From Chloroflexota bacterium (GTDB taxonomy: Bacteria > Chloroflexota > Anaerolineae > Anaerolineales > Villigracilaceae), in the NCBI GenBank assembly GCA_016234535.1, contig JACRBH010000255.1, forward strand, positions 1 to 36,637: a stretch of DNA of 36,637 nucleotides, written 5' to 3'. Below the pieces are notes generated by a model. That model was given only the letters and a program-made list of their open reading frames with translations. It searched no databases and had not been told where the DNA came from. Below are positions 13,519 through 22,541 of the stretch, in pieces (within the stretch, counting starts at the first letter, position 1; every line of letters begins with the position of its first letter). The position numbers and the translations under genes were made by a program.

Positions 13519-16065
13519 ATGTTTGAAATCCCCTTTCACAAATCACTTCGCGCCCGCATCATGGCATTTACCGGGACTCTCTTTCTTATGCTGGCCTTAT
13601 TAATTGTAATAAGCATTTTAATTTTCGTTTTTACAACAGAACAGAACGCGTGGCGTGCGCGCCAAGGTGAAGCCGCTGAAAGTGCCGCCGTTAAAGTGGC
13701 TGATTATCTTCAACAAAATGAAAGCATTCTGGCCTGGCTGGATAAATATGGTTCCGATGAAATCAAGGAAAACCCTGTCATTCTTCAGAAAGTATTGAAA
13801 GACAACCCCGCATTTTTGGAAATCATCTTTGTTGATGAAGGCGGCAACCTGCTCTACAATGCCGCCCGAAACGAGCCCACCCTGGCAAATCAATTCACCA
13901 TTCTTCAATCAGAGTGGTTTCGGGCGGCAAACTCCGGGCAAAAGATATATACCCGGGTACAGACCTCTCCGCAAAACGAGTCTTATATCATCTTTGCCAT
14001 GCCTTCACAGAAGCGCGGGGTAGTAGCCGCACAAATCCAAATGGATATCTTGTGGCAAAAAGTGGCCCAAATTCACTTCGGCGAAACAGGCAGTATTTAC
14101 ATCGTTAATCAGCATGGCCAGGTGATCGCCCACCCGGATCGCCAAATTGTTTTATCGAATCGTACTATTGGGAATACGGCGCTATTTGAAGCAATCCTTC
14201 ACTCCCCAGAAAAAAAATGGATTGGCAATGCGGTCAATTTTGACAATGTCAAGGTAATCGCAGTTTCCACACCTGTTGAACTTACAGATTGGATCGTGAT
14301 CTCAGAATTGCCCCAGGAGGAGGCATATGCAGCCAGCCGCCAGGCAGCAACTCTTATTCCGATTCTGGTTTTTTTTCTAATAACCATTGTTATATATACC
14401 TTCAGGAAAATGTTAAACCGCGCGATTATTCAACCGTTAAATTTTCTGCGAGATGGAGCGCATCAGATCGGAGAGGGGAATTTAACCTTTCGAATCGAGG
14501 TGCCGCGCAAGGATGAATTCGGCGAGGTCATGATAGTATTTAATGACATGGCCGCCAATTTGGAAAAACAACAAGGCAACCTGCAAAAAGCCATTGCTTA
14601 TGAATACGAATCTCAGCGGGCGCGTGAATTGGATATTTTGTTAAAAGCATCAGAAGCCACCTCATCATCTCTGAATTTCGATACAGTTATGCATACTCTG
14701 GCATCTCAACTGCTCGAGATCAGCGGGTTTGAAAGTTGTTTCATTTCGGAATGGGATAAAGAGACCAATACCATAGTCGGCCGCCTCGACCATTCCAAGA
14801 CATTTTGGAGGGAAGGCAAAAGGGATGTCTACTCAATGAGCGATTATCCCCGCTCCAATCAAGTATTACTGTCAGGGATTCCGATCATTTTACAGGGCGA
14901 TTTTGAAGCCGAAGAAAAGAAATGGATGACAGAGTTGAAAAGGACCGCTGCAATCATTCTTGCCCTGCAAACGAATGAGGCAACCATTGGGCTGGTTGAA
15001 CTGGCGACTACCAAAAAAGGTTTTCTATTTGACCAGCAAGTTTTGCCAGCCTGCAAGGAGATTTTGGCAAATGCTGCGTCATCGCTTGTGTCGCCGTTAT
15101 CAGAAAATAATCCAAAACTATTATTCCAGATTGAGGAGGCATTGATCCAGGCCAGCGGGGCCGAGGTTTGTTCCTTTTCAGAATGGGATAAACCCGGAAA
15201 TAGAATCCTAAATCTTGCAGTGTTTACAAATATGAGCTGGGCTGCGGGTCAGGGCACACGTTTCAATCCGGATTTGGAAACGTGGAATATGGCGTTTGAA
15301 CAAGGGAAGACAATCACCTTCATGCACTCGGGAGAAAAAACAACGAAAGCAGTCGTGTTTGACGGAGGCGAAACCATGGATGTGGAATCGTTAATCGTCT
15401 TTCCGCTGCAAAAGGGAAATGAGCGCATCGGCGTGATCGAGCTTTATGATTTCAACCATAAGACACAGGTTACACCCGAACAAATTACCTTATTACGCAC
15501 CATCGCAGATAAAGCCAGTTATTCGATTGAGAATGCGCGGTTATTCGAAAAAACGCAGCAGCTTTTATTGATCGATCATTTAACCGAATTATTCAACATG
15601 CGCTATTTTCTAAATTTCGCCAGGGTCGAATTTGAACGCATCCAGCGATATGAGAAAGCCATCTCTGTTGTCATGTTAGATATTGACCACTTCAAAAAAA
15701 TTAATGATACTTATGGTCACGGCGTAGGAGATCAGGTATTGCATGAAATAGCCGCGCTGATCAAAAACTCCGTGCGCGCAGCGGATATCGTTGCACGCTA
15801 TGGCGGTGAAGAATTCTTAATTCTGATGCCGGAAACCGGCTTGAACGAGGCCTGTCAAGTTGCCGAACGAGTACGGCAGGTTGTTGCAGATAATCCGATT
15901 GAAAATAAAGACACCGCAATCTCGACCACACTCAGTCTGGGAGTGGCTGAGTTGAACAGAAATGTCAAAAGCCTGGATGAATTAATAAAGTTTGCAGATC
16001 AAGCTTTGTATAAGGCAAAAGCCAATGGAAGAAATCGGGTGGAAAGTTATTCAACCGGCAAATGA
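13519..16065 (+). CDS. Membrane diguanylate cyclase with HAMP, GAF and GGDEF domains
   Basis: An 848-residue sensor. Transmembrane helices at about 14-38 and 275-296 flank an extracytoplasmic domain of about 235 residues with a Cache-like core (GETGSIYIVNQHGQVIAHPD). HAMP follows (about 297-350), then two GAF-like domains (about 385-510 and 535-680), and a C-terminal GGDEF domain (about 690-848). The active site is GGEEF at 762-766, and the RAAD inhibitory I-site is 5 residues upstream, so c-di-GMP synthesis with product inhibition is expected. There is no EAL domain. It sits 31 bases after the PotD-like lipoprotein gene and probably shares its transcript, which suggests that the lipoprotein docks on the periplasmic domain. 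Confidence 0.92.
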   Translation: MFEIPFHKSLRARIMAFTGTLFLMLALLIVISILIFVFTTEQNAWRARQGEAAESAAVKVADYLQQNESILAWLDKYGSDEIKENPVILQKVLKDNPAFLEIIFVDEGGNLLYNAARNEPTLANQFTILQSEWFRAANSGQKIYTRVQTSPQNESYIIFAMPSQKRGVVAAQIQMDILWQKVAQIHFGETGSIYIVNQHGQVIAHPDRQIVLSNRTIGNTALFEAILHSPEKKWIGNAVNFDNVKVIAVSTPVELTDWIVISELPQEEAYAASRQAATLIPILVFFLITIVIYTFRKMLNRAIIQPLNFLRDGAHQIGEGNLTFRIEVPRKDEFGEVMIVFNDMAANLEKQQGNLQKAIAYEYESQRARELDILLKASEATSSSLNFDTVMHTLASQLLEISGFESCFISEWDKETNTIVGRLDHSKTFWREGKRDVYSMSDYPRSNQVLLSGIPIILQGDFEAEEKKWMTELKRTAAIILALQTNEATIGLVELATTKKGFLFDQQVLPACKEILANAASSLVSPLSENNPKLLFQIEEALIQASGAEVCSFSEWDKPGNRILNLAVFTNMSWAAGQGTRFNPDLETWNMAFEQGKTITFMHSGEKTTKAVVFDGGETMDVESLIVFPLQKGNERIGVIELYDFNHKTQVTPEQITLLRTIADKASYSIENARLFEKTQQLLLIDHLTELFNMRYFLNFARVEFERIQRYEKAISVVMLDIDHFKKINDTYGHGVGDQVLHEIAALIKNSVRAADIVARYGGEEFLILMPETGLNEACQVAERVRQVVADNPIENKDTAISTTLSLGVAELNRNVKSLDELIKFADQALYKAKANGRNRVESYSTGK

Positions 16066-16080
16066 TTTGCGTTACAGAAA

Positions 16081-16206
16081 ATGAATTGGGTGTGTTTCAT
16101 TTCAGTTGAAACCGTCCCGAAGGTTGACAAAAACGGCCGAATTTTCTCGGCAAAACCTTCGGGACGTTCTTTCTGTCAACTCATTTGAAACACACTCAAA
16201 TGAATT
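16081..16206. repeat. 126-bp cruciform-forming inverted repeat
   Basis: The outer arms (about 16081-16110 and 16176-16206) share GTGTGTTTCA followed by TTTCAGTTG or AATGAGTTG in opposite orientation. The inner arms are exact: CGTCCCGAAGGTT (16113-16125) with AACCTTCGGGACG (16154-16166). A small central stem GCCGA/TCGGC forms the tip. No T-run follows. It lies between two diguanylate cyclase genes and looks like a miniature element. Confidence 0.78.
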
Positions 16207-16297
16207 TTAAAGCCGGCCTGCCTCACCGTTCTTTTTCAAAATAGTGTGCGCATCATAAAACATGGCTTTAATGCTTTTGTTTCGCTGCAAAAAAGGC

Positions 16298-16303
16298 TAT
16301 ACT
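16298..16303 (+). promoter_or_regulatory. Possible -10 box upstream of the PAS-GGDEF gene
   Basis: TATACT (16298-16303) is a good -10 hexamer 51 bases before the ATG. No convincing -35 is present at the right spacing, so support is weak. Confidence 0.35.
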
Positions 16304-16354
16304 AGTTAAAAGGTCAGGCTTGTAAAAGATAGCCGACAAAGCCTGCAACACGCC

Positions 16355-17809
16355 ATGAGCGAATCTCACGGTACTGAGTATTGTCATCAGGCTGAAATAC
16401 AGCGTTTACAGGGATGTATCGAAGAATTGGAAAAACCGGACGTCAACCATCAACAGCAAAAGGAGAGTCTGGGGGAAAGCGAGTCGTTGTTCCAATATTT
16501 ATTCGAACAGACCCATGACGCCGTATTCATCCTTGACCTGGCCGGCCGGCATATTATTTCAAATCAGCGCGCGGCAACGATGCTTGGGTACACGAAAGAG
16601 GAAATGGCAAGCCTTTCCGTCAACGAAACTTCGGCTGAAAGGGAGAAGAGCAAAAGCGTTCTGGAAAGATTGCTTGCCGGCGAGCATATTCCGCTTTACG
16701 AGAGGCTCTTCCGAAAGAAGGATGGGCAGATCATTCCTGTTGAGATCAACGCTGAATTGATCCGCGGAAAAAACAATGAGCCTATATACATCCAAAGCGT
16801 GGTGCGGGACATCAGCGAGCGCAAACGGGTCGAACAACAATTACGTGAAAGCGAGTTTAAATATCGCATCGTCGCGGATAACACTCATGATTGGGAATTC
16901 TGGCTAAGCCCCAGTGGAAAATTTATATATACATCTCCATCCTGCAAGGATATCACTGGATATGAGGCGGACGAATTCAAGCGAACCCCCCACATCCTCA
17001 TAAAAATCATCCATCCCGAAGACCTGGCAGGGTTCCTGGCTCACCAAAAGGATGTCGCCAAAAAGAGGGAGAAAGGGGAAGTGGAATTTCGCATCCAAAA
17101 ACCCGATGGAAACATAATTTGGATAGATCATGTATGCCAGCCCATCTTCGACGATAACGGCGCATATCTGGGCGCGCGCGGGAGCAACCGCGATATAACC
17201 AGAAGAAAAATCATGGAAGCGGAATTAAAGGAAGCCAATGAAAAATTGAACGCGCATATATGCGAGATCGAGCAACTACAAAGTGAATTGCGCGAACAGG
17301 CCCTGCACGATCCGCTGACCGGGTTATACAACCGCCGCTACTTGAACGAAGCGCTGGAACGTGAGATAACCCGGGCGAAACGGGAGGATCATTGTTTGAG
17401 CGTCATCATTTCCGATATTGACCACTTCAAAAAAATTAATGACACGTATGGGCATCAGGTTGGTGATAAATTCCTAACAGAAATCGCCGCGATCATGAAA
17501 AATTATGCGCGCAGTTCAGATATTATCTGTCGTTATGGGGGTGAAGAATTTTTGCTGATCCTGCCCGGCGCCACGAAGGCCGCCGCCATGAAGCGGGCAA
17601 GGGAACTTAAACGATCATGTGCGGGAATCAGAATTCTACAGGAGGGCAAAAGGCCAAAGGTAACGCTTTCATTCGGGGTCGCGACATTTCCAATTCATGG
17701 GCAGGAGGCTGGGGAGCTCATCATCAAAGCCGATAAAGCCATGTATCGGTCGAAGGATTTGGGGCGAAACCGGGTGACAGCATGGGACGAAAAGGGGGCA
17801 TTGAGTTAA
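16355..17809 (+). CDS. Soluble PAS-PAS diguanylate cyclase
   Basis: A 484-residue cytoplasmic protein with no membrane segment. A short coiled coil (about 10-40) precedes PAS 1 (about 45-155, with LFEQTHDAVFILDLAGRHII and a PAC-like VVRDISERKR end) and PAS 2 (about 165-290, FKYRIVADNTHDWEFWL to GSNRDITRRK). A coiled linker leads to the GGDEF domain (about 320-484). The active site is GGEEF at 395-399, with an RSSD I-site 5 residues before it. It should make c-di-GMP in response to an unknown ligand or redox cue on the PAS domains. I see no strong Shine-Dalgarno at the ATG (AACACGCC precedes it), so initiation may be weak. Confidence 0.92.
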   Translation: MSESHGTEYCHQAEIQRLQGCIEELEKPDVNHQQQKESLGESESLFQYLFEQTHDAVFILDLAGRHIISNQRAATMLGYTKEEMASLSVNETSAEREKSKSVLERLLAGEHIPLYERLFRKKDGQIIPVEINAELIRGKNNEPIYIQSVVRDISERKRVEQQLRESEFKYRIVADNTHDWEFWLSPSGKFIYTSPSCKDITGYEADEFKRTPHILIKIIHPEDLAGFLAHQKDVAKKREKGEVEFRIQKPDGNIIWIDHVCQPIFDDNGAYLGARGSNRDITRRKIMEAELKEANEKLNAHICEIEQLQSELREQALHDPLTGLYNRRYLNEALEREITRAKREDHCLSVIISDIDHFKKINDTYGHQVGDKFLTEIAAIMKNYARSSDIICRYGGEEFLLILPGATKAAAMKRARELKRSCAGIRILQEGKRPKVTLSFGVATFPIHGQEAGELIIKADKAMYRSKDLGRNRVTAWDEKGALS

Positions 17810-18211
17810 TTTTCGAAGAGGATCGCATCTCTCCCTCCCTCAGGCTGGAACCTGTCCAAGGAACATTCCCAGCGCCGACAGTTCGGGCGCGTCGCCGGGG
17901 CGGCGCATTCTGCCATTTTCGCCCGGCCAGTTTTCAGGTCCGGGATGAGCGGCCTGTCTGTCAGATAAATCTCAATACGAATGTCACTTTAGGGGCTTAC
18001 TCATTTGTGATATAAGGAATTCAATCAGGTTAAAAATTTGTCGTTATGTGGATGCAGAGTATTTTCCACCCATCAAGCATAATAATATTTTTACCATTCA
18101 GTGGGATTTTATTGTTTTACAAATCAAGTTATCAATGGGTTTTGTCATAAATCAATGCCGAAGACATAACTGATCCACACTCATAACACTCCCCAGAAAA
18201 TTTCATGCAGA
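17810..18211. other. Gene-free stretch before the S-layer gene
   Basis: About 400 bases without a convincing gene. The first 150 bases are GC-rich and the rest is AT-rich, which would suit a promoter and long leader for a strongly expressed surface protein. I looked for a GEMM-type c-di-GMP riboswitch and did not find its conserved core. Confidence 0.5.
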
Positions 18212-18239
18212 TTGACATCTTACGGATTCAACTTATCAA
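18212..18239 (+). promoter_or_regulatory. Promoter for the S-layer protein gene
   Basis: A perfect TTGACA (18212-18217) with TATCAA (18234-18239; 4 of 6) 16 bases downstream. This would leave a leader of about 115 bases ending in AAGGAGA (18348-18354), 7 bases before the ATG. Confidence 0.5.
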
Positions 18240-18361
18240 GTATTCCAAACCGTGGGCGGACTGTTGGAAAAATATTCAATGCGGAGGTGCGCCCGTTTCC
18301 AAAACACGAATAAAGAAGAGCCAAATGTTTCATCTCAAACTTAATACAAGGAGAATGTAAA

Positions 18362-21300
18362 ATGAAAAGGAATTCAGTTTTTTTCTCGATAATGCTGATT
18401 CTGGCGTTGCTGGGCAATTTGATGTTTCAAGTCACTCCGGCCTTTGCGGCCGTCAGCGATAAGGATATTACCGCCTTCAGTTTCGCCAGCCCAGCGGCTG
18501 TCGGCGTCATCACCGGCACCAACATCGCCGTTGCCGTTCCTTATGGAACGGATGTGACTGCGCTCGTGGCCACTTTCACCACGAACGGCGCTTCCGTCGC
18601 GGTCGGCGCCACGCCGCAGGTTAGCGGCGTTACAGCCAATGACTTCACCAACCCTGTAATCTATACGGTTACTGCCGCTGACCTATCCACCAAAAACTTT
18701 ACGGTCACGGTGACAGTTGCCCTTAATCCCGCCAAAGACATCACCGCCTTTAGCTTCGCCAGCCCGGCTGCTGCCGGTGTTATCACCGGGACCAGCATTG
18801 CAGTGACTGTTCCCTTTGGTACCAGCGTAACTGCGCTCGTTGCCACTTTCACAACCACCGGCGCAACCGTCAAGGTCGGTACGACCGTTCAGGTCAGCGG
18901 CGTTACCCCCAATAACTTCACCAGCCCAAGAATTTATACGGTGTATGCCGCCGATGGCACGACCAAGAATTACACGGTCACGGTCACGGTTGCCCCGGAC
19001 ATTACCGCCAAGGATATTACATCCTTTAGCTTTGCAAGCCCGGCCGCAACAGGTGTTATTACAGGGACTAACATTGCGGTTCACGTTCCCTTCGGAACGA
19101 ATGTGACTGCGCTCGTCCCGACCATCGTTCTTTCCGGTGGAACAGTCTCTCCATTGAGCGGCGTAGCACAGGATTTCACCAGTCCGGTCATTTACACCGT
19201 GACCGCGATCGATCTTTCCACCAAAGTATATACAGTCACAGTTACCATCGACCCGCTAAGTTCGGCAAAGGCGATTACCAGCTTTGCTGTCCCCGGCCAG
19301 GTGGGGCTGGCGAACATCAACGAGGTTGCTCATACGATTGGCGTCACGGTCCCCTTCGGTACGAATGTGACAGCGCTCGTCGCGACCTTTGTCACCACCG
19401 GCACATCTGTTGCGGTCGGCGCCACTCCACAGGTCAGCGGTGTGACCGTCAATGACTTCACCAGCCCTGTGGTCTACACCGTCACCGCGGCTGACGCCTC
19501 CACTCAGAACTACACCGTCACTGTTACGATTGCGGCTCCAAGCTCCAACAAGGCCATCACCAGCTTTACAGTGCCCGGTCAAACAGGCCTGACCACCATC
19601 AACGAAGGCGCTCATACCATTTCAATCACCGTTCCCTTTGGAACAAATGTGACGGCGCTCGTTGCCACTTTTGCCACAAACGGCGTATCCGTCAAAGTGG
19701 GGGCCACCGTTCAGGTCAGCGGAGTGACCGCCAACGACTTCACCAGTCCCATCACCTACACTGTCACCGCTCAAGATGCCTCCACGCAAGACTATGTGGT
19801 AACGATTGCCCCGAACATTACCAAGGATATTACTTCCTTCAGTTTCACCAGTCCGGCGGCCACTGGCGTTATTACCGGAACCAACATCGCAGTGACTGTT
19901 CCTTATGGAACGAATGTAACTGCGCTTGTCGCCACCTTCACCACGAACGGGACATCGGTTGTGGTCGGGGTCACTCCGCAAGTCAGCGGTGTTACCCCCA
20001 ATGACTTCACCAGCCCTGTGATCTACACCGTCACCGGCCTTGACGCTTCAACCAAGGACTACACTGTCACAGTGACAGTTGCCCTGAACCCCGCCAAAGA
20101 CATCACTGCCTTCAGCTTCTCCAGCCCGGCGGCTACAGGCGTCATTACGGGTACAAACATTGCAGTGAATGTTCCTTATGGAACGAATGTGACTGCACTT
20201 GTTGCCACCTTTACCACCACCGGCGCATCCGTCAAAGTTGGCGCGACGGTACAAGTCAGCGGCGTTACTCCCAATAACTTTACCAGCCCAAGAGTCTATA
20301 CAGTGACCGCTGCCGATGGTACAACCAAAAATTACACGGTCACAGTTACCGTAGCTGTTGCCCCCAAGGACATTACCGCGTTCAGCTTTACGAGCCCGGC
20401 TGCAATAGGCGTCATCACTGGAACCAACATCGCAGTAACCGTTCCCTTCGGAACTGATGTGACTGCGCTTGTTGCCACATTTACAACCACCGGCACATCC
20501 GTCAAAGTTGGAGCGACCGTTCAGGTAAGCGGAACTACTGCCAATGATTTCAGCAGTCCTGTCATCTATACCGTCACTGCCATTGATGACTCAACCAAAG
20601 ATTACACAGTGACTGTAACCATTGCTCCAAACCCGGCCAAGGATATTACCGCGTTCAGCTTCATCAGTCCGGTTGTTGATGGCATTATCACTGGAACCAA
20701 CATTGCAGTGACCGTTCCGTTCGGAACCAACGTGACCGCGCTCGCAGCTACCTTTACCACGACTGGAGCATCTGTAACCGTGGGCGGCACGCCACAAATT
20801 AGCGGGATCACAGCCAACGATTTCACAAACCCTGTAACTTATATCGTCACAGCCGCAGACAGCACAACCAAGGCCTATACAGTTACAGTGACAATCGCCG
20901 CCAATACCGCCAAGGATATTACCGCCTTCGGTTTTATTAGCCCGGCAGTTGACGGCGTTATCACAGGGACAAACATCGCTGTAACCGTTCCCTTTGGGAC
21001 CAACGTGACCGCGCTCGTAGCAATCTTCACCACCACTGGCAACTCGGTAGCAGTCGGTGCCACCCCGCAGGTCAGCGGCATTACAGCCAACAACTTCACC
21101 AGCCCTGTAACCTACACAGTTACTGCTGCTGATACAACAACCAAAGATTTCGTAGTTACAGTGACAATCGCCGCCAACACAGCCAAAGCGATTACTTCCT
21201 TCACCATTCCCGGACAAGTTGGCCTGACCGATATTAACGAGGGTGCTGGCGTAATCACAGTTCATGTTCCATATCTCACCAACGTGACGGCGCTTGTCCC

Positions 21301-22369
21301 AACCATTGCCATCAGCGGTGAATCAGTCGCGCCGCTCAGTGGCGTCGCCCAAAATTTCACGAATCCAGTGGACTATACGGTCACTGCTGCCGATCTTTCC
21401 ACCAAGGTTTATACAGTCACGGTCATTGTTGACGCTCAGGCTGCCCACCCCACGATCACAGCTTCCGGTGCCGGCACAGTGTTACCGGGCAGTCAATACA
21501 CCTACACTTTCACCTACACTACCGACGCAAATATTGATGGCACACAGGTTGCTTTCACTCTCCCCAGCCATGCCACTTATGTTTCCGACTCCGGTTCGTT
21601 CTGCGGTGAAGCTGGTGGCATTGTTACTTGCAACCTTGGGTCCATTACAACTGCCGGCGGATCTTTCACCGTCACGGTTGCGGTGGATAAACTCAAGAAG
21701 ATCGACACGCCCCTTACGCTTTCCACGACTTCGTACTCGGTCAGCGCAATTGGCGTACCGGTTACAAACGGCGCAGCCACTGTAACGGCCAACACCTTAA
21801 CCCTGTTTGCAGATGCTGCCGCCGGTTATTGGGCGCTTGATTCCATTCAGGCGATCTGGTCTGCCGGGATCACCGGCGGTTGTATTGCCAGTCCATTAAC
21901 CTATTGTCCCGGCAACCCTGTCACACGGGCACAGATGGCGGTCTTCCTGGTGCGTTCCATGCATGGAATTGCCTTCGTACCCCCCACAGCGACCGGCATC
22001 TTCAATGATGTTCCAGTGGGCTCCTTCGGCGCCGACTTTATCGAACAGTTGGCCGCCGATGGCATTACCAGCGGATGCGGCAGCAACAACTTCTGTCCGA
22101 ATCAAGTTGTTACGCGCGCCCAGATGGCGATCTTCCTGGTACGCTCCATGCATGGCACTGCTTTTGTACCTCCCACAGCAACCGGCATTTTTGCTGATGT
22201 GCCCATCGGTTCCTTTGGCGCTGACTTTATCGAGCAGTTAGCCGCCGATAGCATTACCAGCGGATGCGGTGGCGGCAACTTCTGTCCCGGCACCACGGTC
22301 AAACGGGACCAGATGGCTGTCTTTATTCAAAAGGTGTTCGCCAGCAGCATCCCCCTCCCCACACCATAA
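18362..22369 (+). CDS. Giant S-layer/surface protein: 11 Ig-like repeats plus three SLH domains
   Basis: A 1335-residue secreted protein. The signal peptide ends in AFA-AV (cleavage after residue 29). Residues 34 to about 1028 hold 11 tandem domains of about 85-95 residues, each opening with KDITAFSF or KAITSF and closing YTVTAADxSTKxYTVTVT. They resemble bacterial Ig-like (DUF5018-type) modules. Next is a DUF11-like beta domain (about 1030-1140, with a Cys pair), then three SLH domains (about 1150-1335), each with a TRAQMAVFLVRSMHG-type helix (KRDQMAVFIQ in the last) and extra cysteine pairs (GCGSNNFC). SLH domains anchor to cell-wall polymers or form the surface lattice. Its Thr/Val-rich, low-Lys composition is typical of an exported structural protein. 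Confidence 0.92.
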   Translation: MKRNSVFFSIMLILALLGNLMFQVTPAFAAVSDKDITAFSFASPAAVGVITGTNIAVAVPYGTDVTALVATFTTNGASVAVGATPQVSGVTANDFTNPVIYTVTAADLSTKNFTVTVTVALNPAKDITAFSFASPAAAGVITGTSIAVTVPFGTSVTALVATFTTTGATVKVGTTVQVSGVTPNNFTSPRIYTVYAADGTTKNYTVTVTVAPDITAKDITSFSFASPAATGVITGTNIAVHVPFGTNVTALVPTIVLSGGTVSPLSGVAQDFTSPVIYTVTAIDLSTKVYTVTVTIDPLSSAKAITSFAVPGQVGLANINEVAHTIGVTVPFGTNVTALVATFVTTGTSVAVGATPQVSGVTVNDFTSPVVYTVTAADASTQNYTVTVTIAAPSSNKAITSFTVPGQTGLTTINEGAHTISITVPFGTNVTALVATFATNGVSVKVGATVQVSGVTANDFTSPITYTVTAQDASTQDYVVTIAPNITKDITSFSFTSPAATGVITGTNIAVTVPYGTNVTALVATFTTNGTSVVVGVTPQVSGVTPNDFTSPVIYTVTGLDASTKDYTVTVTVALNPAKDITAFSFSSPAATGVITGTNIAVNVPYGTNVTALVATFTTTGASVKVGATVQVSGVTPNNFTSPRVYTVTAADGTTKNYTVTVTVAVAPKDITAFSFTSPAAIGVITGTNIAVTVPFGTDVTALVATFTTTGTSVKVGATVQVSGTTANDFSSPVIYTVTAIDDSTKDYTVTVTIAPNPAKDITAFSFISPVVDGIITGTNIAVTVPFGTNVTALAATFTTTGASVTVGGTPQISGITANDFTNPVTYIVTAADSTTKAYTVTVTIAANTAKDITAFGFISPAVDGVITGTNIAVTVPFGTNVTALVAIFTTTGNSVAVGATPQVSGITANNFTSPVTYTVTAADTTTKDFVVTVTIAANTAKAITSFTIPGQVGLTDINEGAGVITVHVPYLTNVTALVPTIAISGESVAPLSGVAQNFTNPVDYTVTAADLSTKVYTVTVIVDAQAAHPTITASGAGTVLPGSQYTYTFTYTTDANIDGTQVAFTLPSHATYVSDSGSFCGEAGGIVTCNLGSITTAGGSFTVTVAVDKLKKIDTPLTLSTTSYSVSAIGVPVTNGAATVTANTLTLFADAAAGYWALDSIQAIWSAGITGGCIASPLTYCPGNPVTRAQMAVFLVRSMHGIAFVPPTATGIFNDVPVGSFGADFIEQLAADGITSGCGSNNFCPNQVVTRAQMAIFLVRSMHGTAFVPPTATGIFADVPIGSFGADFIEQLAADSITSGCGGGNFCPGTTVKRDQMAVFIQKVFASSIPLPTP
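18461..21447 (+). repeat. Eleven tandem coding repeats of about 270 bp
   Basis: Direct repeats encode the Ig-like domains of the surface protein. Units come in two openings (KDITxFSFxSPAAxGVITGT and KAITSFxxPGQxGLxxINE) and two middles (long, SVxVGATxQVSGVT; short, SPLSGVAQ). Units 1-2 and 6-7 are joined by the same ALNPA linker and share the same sub-motifs, suggesting block duplication. Confidence 0.9.
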
Positions 22370-22419
22370 AGGTTTCTGATCTTTGAAAGAAAGTTAAATA
22401 ACTCACCTTACGCGGTAAC

Positions 22420-22471
22420 GCGAGACGCTTCGCAGTCTCGCAAAATGGGCGACATAAATGTCGCGCTACAG
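22420..22471. repeat. Two adjoining palindromes including a GCGACATAAATGTCGC copy
   Basis: GCGAGAC (22420-22426) pairs with GTCTCGC (22435-22441). Eight bases later GCGACAT (22449-22455) pairs with ATGTCGC (22458-22464) and runs on to GCTACAG, the same repeat family as at 3136-3189 and 6438-6500. Confidence 0.82.
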
Positions 22472-22500
22472 GCTGGACTGCGTAACGTCAGTTAAATGAA

Positions 22501-22541
22501 AGAAGCGGAATGAGAATAAAGCCTCATTCCGCTTCTGATTT
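22501..22541. terminator. Bidirectional rho-independent terminator
   Basis: AGAAGCGGAATGAG (22501-22514) pairs perfectly with CTCATTCCGCTTCT (22523-22536), a 14-bp stem with an 8-base loop. GATTTTTAG follows on the plus strand, and TTTCATTTAAC on the minus strand. It lies between the convergent surface protein and antiporter genes. Confidence 0.88.

Noticed and set aside
17810..18361. Possible c-di-GMP riboswitch upstream of the surface protein
   Set aside because: The conserved GEMM core and paired stems were not found, despite the nearby cyclase genes making the idea attractive.
20591..21265. Long minus-strand open frame (224 codons) within the surface protein gene
   Set aside because: It is the antisense of the repeats, with Cys/Gly/Asn-rich sequence unlike a folded protein and no ribosome site; the plus frame has a signal peptide and SLH domains.
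18461..21447. Regular direct repeats that could suggest a CRISPR array or satellite
   Set aside because: The period is about 270 bp, the frame is open throughout, and the repeats encode related protein domains; there are no short repeats with unique spacers.
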